From NCBI GenBank assembly GCA_903822375.1, contig CAIJOU010000387.1:1-6448 (forward strand): a stretch of DNA of 6,448 bases, in the 5' to 3' direction. The notes below the pieces were generated by a model. That model did no database searches. It was not told where the DNA came from and saw nothing but the letters and a program-made list of their open reading frames with translations. Source of the stretch: Candidatus Hydrogenedentota bacterium. Lineage in GTDB: Bacteria; Hydrogenedentota; Hydrogenedentia; Hydrogenedentales; CAITNO01. The position numbers were made by a program, and so were the translations under genes. Below are positions 5,166-6,448 of this stretch, in pieces. Numbering within the stretch: the first letter of the stretch is position 1; each line of letters opens with the position of its first letter.

Positions 5166-6193
5166 CCCCGCCACGGCCTCGGCAGCACCAATTCCTTGTA
5201 AAGCTGCATGGCGTACTCGTCAGTCATGCCGGCCACAAAATCGGCCGTGCGCCGCTGCAGGGAGTCTTCAGGATCGCCCTCCAGAATCTCCTCGGTCGGG
5301 TACTCGAGCAGATGCTGATAGAGTTCGCGCAGGAGCCGCTCGGCCTTGCGGATTTCGGAGTCAATCAGCCCGCAGGGATAGACGCTCGCATACATGTAGT
5401 TGCGCAGTTCCACCATCGCCGCGGCCACGTCGGGCACCACGCCAACCTCGCCGCTTTGACTGCCCTCGATCACGCCCACGACCATCCGGTCTATGCGCTC
5501 CGACACCGTTTCGCCGAGCGCCTTGATGGCGGCCCTGGGCAGGTCCGAAGTGGTCAGCACGCCGGCGCGGATGGCATCGTCGATGTCGTGGTTGAGATAA
5601 CCAATCATGTCGGCGACGCTGATGACCAGCCCCTCGCGCGTGGCCGGACCGTCCTTCGGTTTCTCTCCAAAGACGAAGGACTTGCCCGCGGAATGGCGCA
5701 AAATGCCGTCGCGCACTTCCCAAGTCAGGTTAAGCCCCTGTCCCGCGCCGCGACGCTCCAGTTTGTCCACCACGCGCAGGCTCTGTTCGTAGTGGCGAAA
5801 CCCTTCCGGGAGTTCCGCGGCGATCACACGCTCGCCGGCGTGGCCAAAAGGCGTGTGGCCGAGGTCGTGGCCGAGTGCAATCGCTTCGGTCAGATCCTCG
5901 TTGAGACAGAGCGCCCGCGCGATGGTGCGCGCGATCTGCGCCACCTCCAGCGTGTGGGTCAGCCGGGTGCGGTAGTGGTCGCCCTCGGGCGCGAGGAACA
6001 CCTGCGTTTTGCGCTTGAGCCGCCGGAACGCCTTGGTGTGCAGGATGCGGTCGCGGTCGCGCTGGAACGCGGTGCGGTATGGGTCCTCGACCTCCGGCAC
6101 CGCACGGCCGCGGCTGTTTCGCGCCAGACACGCGCCGGGCGCCAGGATTTGCGCCTCCCGCTCCTCCAACATTTCACGGACACATGGGGACAT
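5162..6193 (-). CDS. dgt: dGTPase-family dNTP triphosphohydrolase
   Basis: Hydrolyses dGTP, or other dNTPs in some family members, to the deoxynucleoside plus tripolyphosphate in the cytosol. The 343-aa protein carries the HD-domain metal ligands His80 (RLTHTLEVAQIAR), His109-Asp110 (GHDLGHTPFGHAGE) and Asp195 (ADMIGYLNHDIDDA). Family blocks also include the N-terminal NSRGR at 26-30, DPYRTAFQRDRDRI at 37-50, the GDHYRTRLTH segment and C-terminal AGMTDEYA at 321-328. It belongs to the shorter (about 340-380 aa) group and not the roughly 500-aa E. coli Dgt type, so strict dGTP specificity is not assured. The ATG at 6193 has GAAGG nine bases upstream and keeps the family-typical N-terminal helix; an ATG seven codons later is less likely. 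It is first in an operon with PNP, overlapping it by four bases. The shorter group is often annotated as dGTPase-like. Confidence 0.95.
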   Translation of the reverse strand: MSPCVREMLEEREAQILAPGACLARNSRGRAVPEVEDPYRTAFQRDRDRILHTKAFRRLKRKTQVFLAPEGDHYRTRLTHTLEVAQIARTIARALCLNEDLTEAIALGHDLGHTPFGHAGERVIAAELPEGFRHYEQSLRVVDKLERRGAGQGLNLTWEVRDGILRHSAGKSFVFGEKPKDGPATREGLVISVADMIGYLNHDIDDAIRAGVLTTSDLPRAAIKALGETVSERIDRMVVGVIEGSQSGEVGVVPDVAAAMVELRNYMYASVYPCGLIDSEIRKAERLLRELYQHLLEYPTEEILEGDPEDSLQRRTADFVAGMTDEYAMQLYKELVLPRPWRG

Positions 6194-6222
6194 GGGATAA
6201 CACCTTCTTTGAAAACGGGGCT

Positions 6223-6228
6223 ATTTTA
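6223..6228 (-). promoter_or_regulatory. Possible -10 element for the dgt-PNP operon
   Basis: On the minus strand TAAAAT (five of six matches to TATAAT) lies about 30 bases before the dgt ATG, a fitting distance for a short untranslated leader. No recognisable -35 hexamer stands 16-18 bp further upstream, so this is only a candidate. The upstream DNA at -35 and beyond runs into the AT-rich direct repeats. Confidence 0.3.
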
Positions 6229-6248
6229 ACAGAAAGGCAGGGGTTGGG

Positions 6249-6274
6249 GAATTACGAATTGAGAATTACGAATT
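6249..6274. repeat. Tandem-like 12-bp direct repeat gaattacgaatt
   Basis: gaattacgaatt occurs exactly at 6249-6260 and again at 6263-6274, with two bases between, and a partial third unit (aggaatg) follows. The unit is itself nearly palindromic (gaatt...aatt). It is located just upstream of the dgt promoter region. Similar AATTACGAATT strings form short intergenic repeats in some bacterial genomes by recollection. Confidence 0.65.
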
Positions 6275-6307
6275 AGGAATGAAGGATGCAGCAGCAGTCT
6301 ATCATGG

Positions 6308-6443
6308 GGTTGGCAAAGCGAAACGGCCAATTTTGGAGTGCGGTGGCAACGACACCGCTTTGGCTGGACGGACCGCCAAGGATGGCGTTGTTACCAAGTG
6401 CAAGCCAAAGCGGTGTCGCCGCTGCGCTTTGCCACCGCACTCC
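6308..6443. repeat. Large two-part palindromic repeat element
   Basis: Two nested perfect inverted repeats form the core. The outer arms are ggagtgcggtggca (6335-6348) and tgccaccgcactcc (6430-6443), 14 bp. The inner arms are cgacaccgctttggct (6350-6365) and agccaaagcggtgtcg (6403-6418), 16 bp. The left arm has one unpaired base between the blocks and the right arm has eleven (6419-6429). The 37-base centre contains a small cgcca/tggcg hairpin (6374-6387). A further fragment, tggcaaagcg at 6311-6320, matches the complement of 6425-6434, so a degenerate extra piece lies to the left. No coding content. It may be a miniature non-autonomous mobile or REP-like element, or a strong stem-loop; copies elsewhere would decide. 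Confidence 0.75.
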
Positions 6444-6448
6444 ATATT

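Larger units (their letters stand above)
6194..6448. other. Gene-free right flank upstream of dgt
   Basis: No open reading frame here looks real. The region holds the dgt ribosome binding site and a possible -10 element, a short AT-rich direct repeat (6249-6274), and a large imperfect palindrome reaching almost to the window edge. The palindrome core and the AT-rich repeats are unlike the neighbouring coding DNA in composition. Confidence 0.55.

Noticed and set aside
4476..6193. Declaring dgt-PNP an anti-phage defence system
   Set aside because: Dgt and PNP are both common housekeeping salvage genes, and no sensor, effector partner or mobile context is present; the coupling is noteworthy but explained equally well by nucleotide salvage.
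5312..6229. 305-codon open frame on the plus strand opposite dgt
   Set aside because: It mirrors the dgt reading frame, lacks any domain pattern, and dgt on the other strand has a full set of family motifs.
1..6448. CRISPR array, tRNA, transposase or toxin-antitoxin pair
   Set aside because: No regularly spaced repeats, no cloverleaf pattern, no recombinase motif and no small paired genes were seen on either strand.

Overview
The window looks like chromosomal DNA of a GC-rich, Gram-negative-type bacterium. The genes use high-GC codons. A lipoprotein-type sialidase, a bacterial ceramidase-like membrane protein, and several intergenic palindromes and short AT-rich repeats (AAGAGC-type and GAATTACGAATT-type) remind me of the PVC superphylum (Kiritimatiellota, Lentisphaerota) or Hydrogenedentota. 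That placement is an impression from style and recollection, not a demonstrated assignment. There are no rRNA or tRNA genes, no CRISPR array, no transposase and no phage genes.

Layout, left to right. Positions 1-329 are gene-free and visibly AT-richer than the rest; they hold a plausible leftward promoter (94-123) whose transcript would begin with two small hairpins and run off the left edge. Next comes a leftward pair: a secreted, lipid-anchored BNR/Asp-box sialidase-family protein (2719 to 1547) followed after 17 bp by dinB, DNA polymerase IV (1529 to 330). Upstream of the sialidase, an inverted pair of AAGAGC-rich repeats lies in the spacer (2750-2893). A leftward gene for a small two-helix membrane protein with a PH-like C-terminal domain (3412 to 2912) comes next. 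It is divergent from a rightward gene for a CREST-superfamily, alkaline-ceramidase-like integral membrane hydrolase with a complete predicted zinc site (3583-4461). Converging on that gene, only 14 bp away, is a leftward two-gene operon: a Dgt-family dGTPase with an HD metal site (6193 to 5162), coupled by an ATGA overlap to a compact trimeric-type purine nucleoside phosphorylase (5165 to 4476). The right end (6194-6448) is gene-free and holds a possible -10 element for dgt, a 12-bp direct repeat and a large two-part palindrome.

How the genes fit together. The clearest functional unit is dgt-PNP. Dgt converts dGTP to deoxyguanosine and tripolyphosphate, and PNP can then split deoxyguanosine into guanine and deoxyribose-1-phosphate. 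The two form a short dGTP-to-guanine route with coupled translation. The sialidase-dinB pairing has no obvious biochemical logic and may be simple co-transcription. The ceramidase-like protein is the most unusual single gene: the residues that bind zinc in alkaline ceramidases are all present at the expected spacing, but its substrate in this organism is unknown. I see no convincing multi-gene system of a wholly new kind; the best candidates for follow-up are the coupled dGTP-catabolic cassette, the CREST hydrolase and the palindromic element.
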